DNA of 64,000 nucleotides. It comes from G963708235 sp963708235 (GTDB taxonomy: Bacteria > Actinomycetota > Acidimicrobiia > Spongiisociales > UBA5794). Of the stretch, positions 43,702 through 52,519 are shown piece after piece. How positions within the stretch are numbered: position 1 is the first letter of the stretch; every line of letters begins with the position of its first letter. The stretch spans positions 3,472,001 to 3,536,000 of the forward strand of contig OY970200.1 in the NCBI GenBank assembly GCA_963708235.1, read 5' to 3'. The notes beneath the pieces were generated by a model that made no database searches, had not been told where the DNA came from, and worked only from the letters and a program-made list of their open reading frames with translations. A program made the translations under genes and the position numbers.

Positions 43702-44139
43702 GTGACCGCTCACATCGATCCAGTTCCGGACCATCACATCGGTCCGGCTTCGGACCATCACATCGGTCCGGCTTCGGACCATGCCGACGCATGTCGAGTG
43801 CGTGAGGTACTCGACCTCGTCGCCGACAAGTGGTCGCTGTACGTGGTGTCCATCCTGGGTGATGGCCCGCAGAGGTTCAACCAGCTCAAACGCAACATCG
43901 ACGGGATCAGCCAGCGGATGCTCGCCGTCACGCTGCGTGGCCTGGAGCGGGACGGGATCCTCACCCGCACCGTCCACGAGGTCATGCCGCCAAAGGTCGT
44001 CTACGAGCTGACGCCCATGGGTCGCACCCTGCTGAAGGCAACCTCGCCCCTCATCGACTGGAGCACCCGGCACCTGGCGCACATCGATACCGCCCGGGCG
44101 GAATACGACGACCACCGCTCGACAACCTCGACGGCCTGA
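43702..44139 (+). CDS. HxlR-family transcriptional regulator
   Basis: This 145-residue winged-helix protein has DKWSLYVVSILGDGPQRFNQLKRNIDGISQRML, LRGLERDGILTRTV and VYELTPMGRTLL, the HxlR pattern (shown as separate family blocks). The N-terminal 27 residues are a tandem repeat (DHHIGPAS twice, plus DH) encoded by 24-bp repeats. Cys31 lies just before the DNA-binding domain and could be a redox sensor, as in some HxlR regulators. It starts at GTG 43702. The divergent YceI gene is a likely target. Confidence 0.85.
   Translation: MTAHIDPVPDHHIGPASDHHIGPASDHADACRVREVLDLVADKWSLYVVSILGDGPQRFNQLKRNIDGISQRMLAVTLRGLERDGILTRTVHEVMPPKVVYELTPMGRTLLKATSPLIDWSTRHLAHIDTARAEYDDHRSTTSTA
43727..43783 (+). 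repeat. 24-bp in-frame tandem repeat in the HxlR N-terminus
   Basis: Copies starting CGGACCATCACATCGG lie at 43727 and 43751, with a partial copy at 43775. The repeat encodes DHHIGPAS and its number may vary by slippage. Confidence 0.85.
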
Positions 44140-44223
44140 AGTGCGGGATCCGCACACGGGAGGAGCCGGTGGCGGGTACCACCGGCTCCTCGTTGCCGTT
44201 CAGGGCTGGGGTCAGCGTCGGGG

Positions 44224-47200
44224 TCATGGGACCCCGACGACGACCTCACAGGTGGCGGCGGTGTCGACGCCGGGACCACCGTTGCAGTTGTCGACGCCGG
44301 CATCGCCGAACAGATTGTCGTTGCCGGCTTCGCCGCGAAGGTTGTCGTTGCCGTTCCCCCCGCTGATCCGGTCGTCGCCGTCGCCACCGCGGAGATCGTC
44401 GTTGCCGTCTCCACCGGCGAGCCGGTCGTTCCCGGCACCACCGAGGATCAGGTCGTTGCCGGCGGCTCCGACGAAGGAGTCGTTGCCGTTGCGACCTTCG
44501 AGACGGTTGGCTGCGGCATTCCCACCGATGCTGTCGGCGAGATCGGAGCCGATGACGTTCTCGACGCCGACAAGGGCGTTGGCCCCCTCGCCGGTGGCGG
44601 TGCCCGCGGTGAGGTTGACCGTGACACCCGCAGCGGAGAACTGGAACGACGCAGTGTCGATTCCACCCTGGCCGTTGTAGGTGTCGGCGCCCGCCCGACC
44701 GATCAGCAGGTCGTTGTCGGCGCCGCCGATCATCACGTCGTTGCCGAGCCCTCCGTCGATGACGTCGCTGCCCGCACCGCCGTTGATGGCATCGTTGCCG
44801 TTACGACCTTCGAGCCGGTTGGCCCCGGTGTTGCCGGCGATGTTGTCGGCGAACGGCGATCCGATGACGTTCTCGACGTTGGCGATGGTGTCGGCACCCT
44901 CACCGTTGGCGATCCCGGTCGTCAGGTTGACGTTCACCGCCGCAGGCGAGAACTCGAACGAGACCGTGTCGACGTCGCCTTCACCGTTGAAGGCATCGTT
45001 GCCGTCCCGGCCGATCAGCCGGTCGTTGCCGGCGCCACCGACCAGCGAGTCGTTGCCCGCCCGTCCATCGAGCACGTCGTTGCCGCCGCGACCCCACAGC
45101 ACGTTGGTTCCGGCGTCACCGATCAGCGTGTCGTTGAACGCCGACCCGCTGAGCCGCTCGACCAGGACGAAGGTGTCGTTGCCGTCGCCGGTTGCGGTGT
45201 TGGTGGTGAGGCTGGCGTTGACCGGTCCGGGGGACGATGCATAGGTGACGAGATCGACACCGGCCTCGCCGCGGAGCTGGTCGTTTCCCGGTCCCCCGGA
45301 GAGGGTGTCGTTGCCGACCCATCCGTCTAGGAAGTCGTTGCCGGGACCCCCGTTGATGGTGTCATTGCCGTCATTGACATCACCGGCGCCGGCGTTGCCG
45401 ACCAGGACATCGTTGCCGGCGTCACCGTTGATCACGTCGGCGCCCGGACCTCCGAGCACCAACTCGTCGCCGTTGCCGCCGTTGATGGTGTCATTCCCGG
45501 CGTCGCCACAGATGCGGTCGTTGCCACCGAGACCGTTGATGGTGTCGTTGCCGTCGCCACCGACGATGACGTCGTTGCCGGCGGTGCCGTTGATGATGTC
45601 GTTGCCGGCCGTGCCGACGATCGTCGCCGGAACGCCGAAGCACAGCGGTGGCGGACCGTTCTCGAGATGGAGGTTCAGCAGCCCGTTCTGAGCAGCGAAC
45701 CCGTCGACCTTGATCTGGTACGTGGTCCCGGCGTTGACCGGGAACCTCACCAGACTGCGCAACCCGGTGCCGCTGTCGTCATCGGAGGCGATGGGGACCA
45801 GCGTCGCCAATGTATTGCCGGTGTAGACGGTGAGCGTCGTATCGAAGGTGGTGACAAACCCACCACCGTCTTCGGTGGAGATCGTCGCCGTACCCGTCGC
45901 CGACGGTGTCCACCGCCACCAGATGCTGTTGTCGAGACTGAAGGGTCCGGGCTCACCGGTCTCCCAGTCGGCGCACACGTTGAAGTCGAAATCGTTGAAC
46001 CCCGCCGCTCCCGGGTTTGCCGGGAGAATCTCGGGGAAGGCGAAATCGTTGTTGTTGACGTTGCGGGTCGCCGCATCGAGCACATTGATCCGCTTGCGGG
46101 TCACCCCGTTGCGGGTGACGTTGACACCGGTGGCGTCCAGGTCGGCCGCCGCCGCCGCACTGGTCTGCGGGATGCCGTTTCCGTCGACACACTCACGCAA
46201 CAGGGTGAAGGCCCCGGCCACGTGTGGCGCCGCCATCGACGTCCCATCCTTGCTGCCTTCGGAGTCCCCGGTGGGGACCGGGGCGACAATGCCCACTCCT
46301 GGCGCCCACCACCGCAGGCCGGCACTGGAGTTGGTGAAGCCGGCCGGGACATCGCTGTCGTTGGTGGCCCCGATGGCGAAGGCGTTGCTGAGACATCCCG
46401 GGAAGCTCATCGAGACGTTCGACCCGTTGTTGCCTGCGGCCACGACGACGGCGACACCCAGCGCCTGGAGCTGCCCGAACAGCACATTGGTGAGCGGGTT
46501 CACGTTGTTGCAGGCGGGATTGCCGGCGGTGAACGTGGCACCCGTACCGATGCTGAGATTGACCGCCACCAGGTTGGGGTTGGTGGTGTTCTTCAGGTTG
46601 ATCAGATGCTGCAGTGCCTGGTCGATCGCCGAGAAGAACGCCGTCCACCGCGGGCCGGCGGGGTCGTCCTGGGCAACCTTGAGGGCGATGATCCTCGCTC
46701 CACGCGCCACACCCTCGTGACCGTTGGTGTAGAACGAGCCGGCGGCGATACCACCGACATGGGTGCCGTGGTCACAGTCGGTGGAGTGGGTGCACTCCTC
46801 GCCACCGGGCGCCCCGATGAAGACGTTGGTGCCCGCCGGGCACGAGAAGTTGGTGACGAAGCAACCCTGGGCGACGATCCGGCCGGTGAAGGCGTTGTGC
46901 TGCCCGTCGACACCGGAATCGATGATGGCCACCTGGTAGGGCCCGGTGGAACTCCCGTTGAAGTTGTCGCCGAGGACGCCGGCGGTGTTCAACAGATCGG
47001 AGTCGATGACACCGGTGCTCGAGTCGAGTTGCGACTGCACCTCGCCGTCGAGCGTCACCGACGCCACCGAGGGATCACCCAGCAGCGCCTCGAGTCCGGT
47101 CTCGGTGATGTCGTACACGGCCGCCGGGGCCACGTCGAACGCAACCAACTCGGTCGATCCGGTTCCTTCGAGCGTCGAGGCGAGCCCGTCGAGGGCGTCG

Positions 47201-47709
47201 GCGATCGACGCCCGTTGTTCGCCGATCTCCGCCGGCGACAGCTCTGCTTCCAGGTGCATCGCCGTACGCATCAGGACCGTCACACGGGCCGTACCTCCAT
47301 CGGCAACGGCGGCACGCACCTCGTCGGTGGTGTAGGCGCCGTCGGCCAGCGGAAACGCATCGGAGAGGTCGCCTGCATCCGGCTCACCGGGTGGGTCGGA
47401 ACCGGGAACATCCTGGGCGTCGGCCGGGTTGACCCCGACCGGGCCAAGCCCCTCACTCTTCGACCTTCCGGAATCCTCGGTTGCCGCCGTGGCGGCGAGC
47501 CCGTCGCTGCCGGAATAGCCGACGTAGCCTTCGAAGCTCTCCGTGGACAGATTCGACACGTCGTTCGGATAGATCCCCGTCGAGGGGTTCTCCGGCGACG
47601 CAGCCTCCGTTGCCCCGGCCGACACGGGAACTCCCGCGACCACCAGGGTCATCGCCAGGACGGCGACACTCATTCGCAGCCGGAAACGCCGGCTCTTACG
47701 ATCTTGCAT
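44224..47709 (-). CDS. Secreted S8 subtilisin-like protease with RTX calcium-binding repeats
   Basis: This protein of about 1161 residues has a signal peptide (RFRLRMSVAVLAMTLVVAGV, ending about 35). A propeptide (to about 230) contains TRVTVLM-like and ASVTLDGEVQSQLD blocks. The S8 catalytic domain has Asp264 in IIDSGVD, His near 314 in HGTHVGG and Ser near 490 in GTSMAAPHVAG. A beta-rich pre-peptidase-C-like domain lies near 570-660. About 450 C-terminal residues are RTX nonapeptides (GGNGND-type, such as GGDGNDTINGLGGND) in several blocks separated by VNLTTG-type linkers. RTX repeats bind calcium and usually fold outside the cell. No type I secretion genes are nearby; the Sec signal peptide indicates Sec export. 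The ATG at 47709 follows AAGGTGG. Confidence 0.93.
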   Translation of the reverse strand: MQDRKSRRFRLRMSVAVLAMTLVVAGVPVSAGATEAASPENPSTGIYPNDVSNLSTESFEGYVGYSGSDGLAATAATEDSGRSKSEGLGPVGVNPADAQDVPGSDPPGEPDAGDLSDAFPLADGAYTTDEVRAAVADGGTARVTVLMRTAMHLEAELSPAEIGEQRASIADALDGLASTLEGTGSTELVAFDVAPAAVYDITETGLEALLGDPSVASVTLDGEVQSQLDSSTGVIDSDLLNTAGVLGDNFNGSSTGPYQVAIIDSGVDGQHNAFTGRIVAQGCFVTNFSCPAGTNVFIGAPGGEECTHSTDCDHGTHVGGIAAGSFYTNGHEGVARGARIIALKVAQDDPAGPRWTAFFSAIDQALQHLINLKNTTNPNLVAVNLSIGTGATFTAGNPACNNVNPLTNVLFGQLQALGVAVVVAAGNNGSNVSMSFPGCLSNAFAIGATNDSDVPAGFTNSSAGLRWWAPGVGIVAPVPTGDSEGSKDGTSMAAPHVAGAFTLLRECVDGNGIPQTSAAAAADLDATGVNVTRNGVTRKRINVLDAATRNVNNNDFAFPEILPANPGAAGFNDFDFNVCADWETGEPGPFSLDNSIWWRWTPSATGTATISTEDGGGFVTTFDTTLTVYTGNTLATLVPIASDDDSGTGLRSLVRFPVNAGTTYQIKVDGFAAQNGLLNLHLENGPPPLCFGVPATIVGTAGNDIINGTAGNDVIVGGDGNDTINGLGGNDRICGDAGNDTINGGNGDELVLGGPGADVINGDAGNDVLVGNAGAGDVNDGNDTINGGPGNDFLDGWVGNDTLSGGPGNDQLRGEAGVDLVTYASSPGPVNASLTTNTATGDGNDTFVLVERLSGSAFNDTLIGDAGTNVLWGRGGNDVLDGRAGNDSLVGGAGNDRLIGRDGNDAFNGEGDVDTVSFEFSPAAVNVNLTTGIANGEGADTIANVENVIGSPFADNIAGNTGANRLEGRNGNDAINGGAGSDVIDGGLGNDVMIGGADNDLLIGRAGADTYNGQGGIDTASFQFSAAGVTVNLTAGTATGEGANALVGVENVIGSDLADSIGGNAAANRLEGRNGNDSFVGAAGNDLILGGAGNDRLAGGDGNDDLRGGDGDDRISGGNGNDNLRGEAGNDNLFGDAGVDNCNGGPGVDTAATCEVVVGVP

Positions 47710-47838
47710 GATTCCCACCTTTCTCAGGAGCCGGGCGGTGGTCGGTGCTCTTGACCGAAACCGGGGGTCGGCTGTTCCGCGAGAAAGAGCGGTTGTCGGG
47801 GTGCCAGATACTGGATTCTCACCAGATTGCCCCGGGCA

Positions 47839-50133
47839 TCAGTCGGTGGTGCGGATCGCTTCCCAGACGTTCCAAGGCGTGAGGGGCATATCGAGGTGAC
47901 GGACCCCGAGGTGGCTGAGAGCGTCGACCACGGCGTTGTGGACGGCGGGGGTCGATCCGATCGTGGCGGCCTCGCCGATCCCCTTGGCCCCGAGCGGGTT
48001 GTAGGGGGTTGGGGTCACCGTCCAGGTTCTCTCGATCGACGGCATCGATTCGGCCGTCGGGATGAGATAGGACGCCAGGGTGCCACTCAACGGGTTGGCG
48101 TCCTCGTCGTAGTGGAACTGCTCGTAGAGCGCCTGACCCACCCCCTGCGCCACTCCGCCGTGGACCTGCCCGGCGACCAGCAGCGGGTTGACGACGGTGC
48201 CGCAGTCGTCGCAGGCGATGTGGCGGAGCAGTCGGACCGCCCCGGTTTCGGTGTCGACCTCGACCACCGCCACATGGGTACCGAACGGAAAGGTGGGGTG
48301 GCCCTGATCGAAGACCAGGTCGGCGGCGAGACCGGTCGGCTCGCCCTCAGGGACCGCTGCGGGGTCGGCGGCGAGCGTCGCCACCTGAGACCAGGTCAGA
48401 CCGGTATCGGGGACACCGGCGACCCCGACCCTGCCGTCGTCGAACACCACGATGTCGTCGTACGCCGCCTCGAGATGGCCGGCCACCACCCGCCGCGCCT
48501 TGGCCACCACCTTCCCGGTGGCCTGGAGGACCGCCGATCCGGCAAGTTGCAACGATCGGCTTCCGCCGGTGCCGGCTCCCCGGGGGATCACGGCGGTGTC
48601 GGCCTGGACCACGGTGATCAGATCGATGTCGATGTTGAGCAACGACGAAGCGACCTGGGCGAACGCCGTCTCGTGCCCCTGACCGTGACCGGAGGTCCCC
48701 ACCCGCACCGTCACCATCCCGTCCTCGTGGACCTCGACGCCGGACCACTCGTGGTAGCCGTCCGGTGCAGTCACCTCGACGTAGCAGGCGACCCCGACCC
48801 CGAGCTGAAACCGGGCGCCCTCCCGGCGACGTCGCTGCTGGTCGGCACGCAGTTCGTCGATCCCGGCGGTCTCCAGGGCACGATCGAGGGCCGCTTCGTA
48901 GTTCCCGCTGTCGTACTCGGCACCGGTGGCGGTGGTGTGGGGGAAGCGATCCGGCCCGATGAAGTTGCGGCGGCGCAGCTCGACCGGGTCGAGATGCAGC
49001 TCGGCGGCAAGCATGTCCATGATCCGCTCGATGGCGTGGGTCGCCTCCGGCCGTCCGGCGCCGCGGTAGGCGTGCACCGGATTGGTGTTGGTGACGACGC
49101 TGCGCCACCCGAAGTCGACCTTGGGAATGTCGTAGACACCGGGGGCCATCAAGCGGGTCCATTCGGGAAGTCGCGCCCCGAACAGTGGATACGCCCCGAC
49201 ATCCTGAACCGCCCGCACCCGCAGCCCCGTGATCCGTCCCTCGCCGGTGGCACCGATCTCGACGTCGAGGGTCTGGGCCCTGCCGTGGGTCATGGCGGCG
49301 AGGTTGTCGCGCCGGCTCTCGTGCCAGCGCACCGGGGTGTCGAGCCGCATGGCGAGGGCGGCGACGATCACCTGCTCGGGATAGACATAGAACTTGGCGC
49401 CGAACCCGCCGCCCATATCGGCAACCATGGCGTGGATCCGGTTGCGGTCGAGCCCGATCGCCCGGGAGATGGCGTTGCGGTGGGCGAAGACGTTCTGGCT
49501 CCCCACCCACAGATCGAGCCCATCCTCGGTGGGGACCGCCAGCGCCGAGTTGGTTTCGAGCGGGACGGGGGCGAGACGTTGGTTGGCGATACGGGTCCGG
49601 ACGACCACATCGGCTTCGGCGAAGAAACCCGCATCATCGGCGCCGGCTTCGATCCCGACCGCAAGGGCGACGTTGGTCCCGGCCTCGGGATGGAGGATGG
49701 GAGCGTCGGGTTGCATCGCCCGATAGGCGTCGGAGACCGCCGGGAGCGGATCGATGTCGGGAAAGACCATGGTGGCCGCATCGAAGGCACTGCGCTCGCT
49801 CGTCGCCACCACCACGGCGACGATCTCACCGGAGAAACGCACCGTGTCCATGGCCAGCGGCGGACGGCCGAACTCCGGTGCGACGCCACGCGCCCCGGAA
49901 GCGGCGACGGCAAGGTCGAGATCGGCGGCGGTGAAGATCCCGACAACGCCCGGGAGATCCGAGGCCATGGAGACGTCGACGCCTCCGAGGTGGCCGTGGG
50001 GAATTCCGGCGCGCACCGGGACCATGAACAGCGCACCGTCGATGACGCGATTGGGGAGGTAGCCGCCCTCACCGCGGATGAACCTGGGGTCCTCGGTTCG
50101 TCGAACCGCGGCTCCGAGTATCGATCCTGGCAT
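47839..50133 (-). CDS. Orphan form-II CoxL-like molybdenum hydroxylase large subunit
   Basis: This 764-residue protein is a xanthine-dehydrogenase/aldehyde-oxidase-family catalytic subunit that would hold the Mo-cytosine-dinucleotide cofactor. It carries AYRGAGRPEA, the form-II CoxL signature, and not the AYRCSFR of true CO dehydrogenase. Other family blocks are MGGGFGAKFY, GTSGHGQGHETAF, GAGTGGSRS and PLGAKGIGEAA. The substrate is probably an aldehyde or N-heterocycle. No CoxM (FAD) or CoxS (2Fe-2S) gene lies beside it, although the three usually form one operon. The ATG at 50133 (MPGSILGAAV) matches the family start. Confidence 0.9.
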   Translation of the reverse strand: MPGSILGAAVRRTEDPRFIRGEGGYLPNRVIDGALFMVPVRAGIPHGHLGGVDVSMASDLPGVVGIFTAADLDLAVAASGARGVAPEFGRPPLAMDTVRFSGEIVAVVVATSERSAFDAATMVFPDIDPLPAVSDAYRAMQPDAPILHPEAGTNVALAVGIEAGADDAGFFAEADVVVRTRIANQRLAPVPLETNSALAVPTEDGLDLWVGSQNVFAHRNAISRAIGLDRNRIHAMVADMGGGFGAKFYVYPEQVIVAALAMRLDTPVRWHESRRDNLAAMTHGRAQTLDVEIGATGEGRITGLRVRAVQDVGAYPLFGARLPEWTRLMAPGVYDIPKVDFGWRSVVTNTNPVHAYRGAGRPEATHAIERIMDMLAAELHLDPVELRRRNFIGPDRFPHTTATGAEYDSGNYEAALDRALETAGIDELRADQQRRRREGARFQLGVGVACYVEVTAPDGYHEWSGVEVHEDGMVTVRVGTSGHGQGHETAFAQVASSLLNIDIDLITVVQADTAVIPRGAGTGGSRSLQLAGSAVLQATGKVVAKARRVVAGHLEAAYDDIVVFDDGRVGVAGVPDTGLTWSQVATLAADPAAVPEGEPTGLAADLVFDQGHPTFPFGTHVAVVEVDTETGAVRLLRHIACDDCGTVVNPLLVAGQVHGGVAQGVGQALYEQFHYDEDANPLSGTLASYLIPTAESMPSIERTWTVTPTPYNPLGAKGIGEAATIGSTPAVHNAVVDALSHLGVRHLDMPLTPWNVWEAIRTTD

Positions 50134-50264
50134 GCCGGCGACGATAGCCGTGGCCGACCACGAACCGATCGAGGAACCTGTCGCAGGGACGATCCGGCCG
50201 CACCCGGGACGGGTGGGCGCAACCCCGCTCCCAGGACCGCATGCCGGGACCGGCGCCCAATCGA

Positions 50265-50292
50265 AGAGGCTCCGCCATTCGGCGGAGCCTCT
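50265..50292. terminator. Terminator after the bS22 mini-gene
   Basis: AGAGGCTCCGCC and GGCGGAGCCTCT form a 12-bp perfect stem with an ATTC loop, 20 bp beyond the bS22 stop. The rest of 50134-50311 has no gene. Confidence 0.8.
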
Positions 50293-50311
50293 CAACAACC
50301 GGGGCTGGTGG

Positions 50312-50404
50312 TCACTTCTTGCGCTTGTGCCTGTTCGCCTTGATGCGCTTGCGGTACTTGTGCTTGCTCATCTTCTTGCGGCGCTTCTTGATCAACGAGC
50401 CCAT
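50312..50404 (-). CDS. bS22-type (AURKAIP1/COX24-like) small ribosomal protein
   Basis: This 30-residue, extremely basic protein, MGSLIKKRRKKMSKHKYRKR and then IKANRHKRKK, matches the short ribosomal protein called bS22 in mycobacteria, which carries an AURKAIP1/COX24 motif. It is a structural part of the small subunit that contacts rRNA near the decoding region. GAGG lies ten bases before the ATG, and a strong hairpin terminator lies just downstream, so it is its own transcription unit. The gene is easily missed because of its length. Confidence 0.85.
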   Translation of the reverse strand: MGSLIKKRRKKMSKHKYRKRIKANRHKRKK

Positions 50405-50438
50405 ACAGTCAAAACCTCGAGGTCAGGTGAGTCGGTCC

Positions 50439-50469
50439 AAAAAAATCTCCCGGCGGCGTCCGCCGAGAG
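50439..50469 (-). terminator. Rho-independent terminator after homoserine kinase
   Basis: On the minus strand, CTCTCGGCGG-ACG-CCGCCGGGAG (one mismatch) is followed by TTTTTTT (50439-50445). It closes the homoserine kinase transcript before the bS22 gene. Confidence 0.85.
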
Positions 50470-50591
50470 CGAATACCTCCATAGGATCGCGGATCGACTG
50501 CGGAAACGCAAGCCCGCCCGGGCGATTCGGCGGTTGGCGACGTCTGCGACACGCCGATCCGGGCTTCCCGATCAGACCGCGGAAGAGGGCG

Positions 50592-51437
50592 TCAGCGCCA
50601 GCCCCGGGTGGCCACGGGGAGGGTGCGCACCTGTCCGGCGTCGCCGAGCACACCGGACATCGCCGTCTCCACGGCCGGTGCGGTTGCGGCGGTGACAAAG
50701 GCTATGGCGGTGGGCCCCGCTCCGCTCCATGCCGCATGCAGCGCTCCCGCTGCGGTGGCCGCCTCCATCAGGTCACGTGTCACCGTCGAGAGGTCACGGC
50801 GGGGGACCTCGTGGAGTTCGTCCCCGGCAGCGGCCGACAGGGTTGCGGCGTCGCCGGTGCGGAGACCGTCGAGGAGAAACACCACTCGCCCCACATTGCG
50901 AGCGGCGACCTGATGGCGGACCGCTCCCGGAAGCGCGGCACGCGCCATGTGGGTGGAGAGATGGGAATCGGGAATGCCCACCATCACGATCAGATCCTCG
51001 GAGATGGGGAGCTGACGAACCACCCCGTCCCGCGCCGCCACCAGACCGCCGTACACGGCGGCGGCGGCATTGTCGGGGTGACCTTCGAGCTCGGTGACGA
51101 TCTCGAAAAGCACCGAGTCGGTGGGTTCGTCACCCATCGCCCGGATGGCGGCGGCGGCCGCCGCCGTCGTCACTGCAGAGCTCGACCCGAGCCCGCGTGC
51201 CCTGGGGACGTCGTTGTCGATGCGGAGCGTCATGGGATGATCGCCGACGGCGGCCTGGACCGCCCGCATCACAAGGTCGCCGGGTGAGGGGGTGTGGGCG
51301 CCACCCTGCTCTTCGATCCGCCATCCCGTCGATGACTCGGCCTCGACCCGGCATCGCAACTCGAGGGCGAGCGCCAGGACGTCGAAACCCGGCCCGAGGT
51401 TGGCCGATGATGCGGGTGCGTCGGCGGCGCCGATCAT
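50592..51437 (-). CDS. thrB: Homoserine kinase (GHMP kinase)
   Basis: This 281-residue protein from ATG 51437 is a GHMP-superfamily kinase. The N-terminal ADAPASSANLGPGFDVLALAL is the homoserine-kinase start motif, and PRARGLGSSSAVTTA is the ATP-binding GHMP loop. AAWSGAGPTAIAF and the C-terminal region carry the third motif. The enzyme makes O-phosphohomoserine for threonine synthase. No thrC or hom gene is adjacent in the window. The longer open frame to 51518 is possible but has no visible ribosome-binding site. Confidence 0.88.
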   Translation of the reverse strand: MIGAADAPASSANLGPGFDVLALALELRCRVEAESSTGWRIEEQGGAHTPSPGDLVMRAVQAAVGDHPMTLRIDNDVPRARGLGSSSAVTTAAAAAAIRAMGDEPTDSVLFEIVTELEGHPDNAAAAVYGGLVAARDGVVRQLPISEDLIVMVGIPDSHLSTHMARAALPGAVRHQVAARNVGRVVFLLDGLRTGDAATLSAAAGDELHEVPRRDLSTVTRDLMEAATAAGALHAAWSGAGPTAIAFVTAATAPAVETAMSGVLGDAGQVRTLPVATRGWR

Positions 51438-51604
51438 CGGATCAGCCCATCCGACCGGTGTGACCCGGGCGGCCGCACGGGTGGGCGCCGGGGGAGAGCC
51501 TGATGGAGGCGGCGACATCGATACATAGCGGCAGGAGCGTACCCATCGGAGACGCCAACTCGCAGCCGGAGCCCCCCATCCGGAGCCGTAAGTAGAGTCC
51601 GCAC

Positions 51605-52519
51605 ATGGCCATCGCCATCCACACCGAGGCGCTCACCAAGTTCTACGGAGACGTGCGCGGGGTCGAGGACCTCAACCTCGAGGTCGGGACCGGGGAGGTC
51701 TTCGGTTTCATCGGTCCCAACGGCGCCGGGAAGAGCACGGCCATCCGGATGTTGCTCGACCTGATCCGCCCGACCTCGGGTCACGCCACCGTGTTGGGTC
51801 TCGACCCGCAACGCGACGGTCTCGCCCTGCGACGGCGTATCGGGTACGTCCCGGGTGAGCTTGCCATGTTCGACACGATGACCGGGAAGGAACTACTACG
51901 GTTCGTCACGGCCCTCCGCGGCGACGGCGCCGTCGACACCTCCGTCCAGCTCGCCGAACGCCTCGACCTCGACCTGGCCCGCAAGGTCGGTGACTACTCG
52001 AGTGGCAACCGCCAGAAACTGGCCCTGGTTCAGGCGTTCATGCACCGCCCCGAGTTGTTGATCCTCGACGAGCCGACCAGTGCCCTGGACCCGCTCATCC
52101 AGCAGGAGTTCCACCGGATGGTGGACGAGGTCCGCCAGGAGGGTCGCACGGTGTTCCTCTCCTCGCACGTTCTACCGGAGGTGGAGCGGATCGCCGAGCG
52201 GGTGGGCATCATCAGGGCGGGTTCCCTCGTGGCCGTGGAATCCATCGAGTCGCTTCGCGGCCGTACCCATCGCCGAATCGAGATCGAGTTCTCCGCACCG
52301 ATCGACGGGGACCCTTTTGCCGGGCTCCCATCGGTGCGCCGTTCCCAGGTGGGTGACGGAGGTCGCCGCACCGAGCTCCTGGTCGAGGGTCCCCTCGACG
52401 AGGTGATCAAGACGGCGGCACGTTTCCAGGTGGCCAACGTGATCAGCCACGACCGCGATCTGGAGGCGGCCTTCCTCGCCTACTACGCCGACCAACCGGA
52501 GCGACCCGATGCTTCGTAG
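51605..52519 (+). CDS. ABC exporter ATP-binding protein (DrrA/ABC-2 type)
   Basis: This 304-residue ATPase has Walker A GPNGAGKST, the signature SSGNRQKLALVQAF, Walker B LLILDEPTSALDP and the switch His in LSSHVLPEVERI. The C-terminal extension (RRIEIEFSAP onward, about 90 residues) is typical of ABC-2 exporters of the DrrA type. The permease gene overlaps it by 11 bp, so the two are coupled. The exported substrate could be a drug, lipid or polymer. Confidence 0.88.
   Translation: MAIAIHTEALTKFYGDVRGVEDLNLEVGTGEVFGFIGPNGAGKSTAIRMLLDLIRPTSGHATVLGLDPQRDGLALRRRIGYVPGELAMFDTMTGKELLRFVTALRGDGAVDTSVQLAERLDLDLARKVGDYSSGNRQKLALVQAFMHRPELLILDEPTSALDPLIQQEFHRMVDEVRQEGRTVFLSSHVLPEVERIAERVGIIRAGSLVAVESIESLRGRTHRRIEIEFSAPIDGDPFAGLPSVRRSQVGDGGRRTELLVEGPLDEVIKTAARFQVANVISHDRDLEAAFLAYYADQPERPDAS

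Noticed and set aside
44224..45600. Tandem DNA repeats as a separate element
   Set aside because: The periodicity is explained by the RTX nonapeptide codons of the subtilase.
45667..47754. A 695-codon plus-strand open frame opposite the subtilase
   Set aside because: The protein is a low-complexity mirror of the protease frame, without domains or a ribosome-binding site.
47827..50343. An 838-codon plus-strand open frame opposite the CoxL-like gene
   Set aside because: Composition (GD/GV/DR-rich) is typical of an antisense shadow, and the minus-strand gene has all family motifs.
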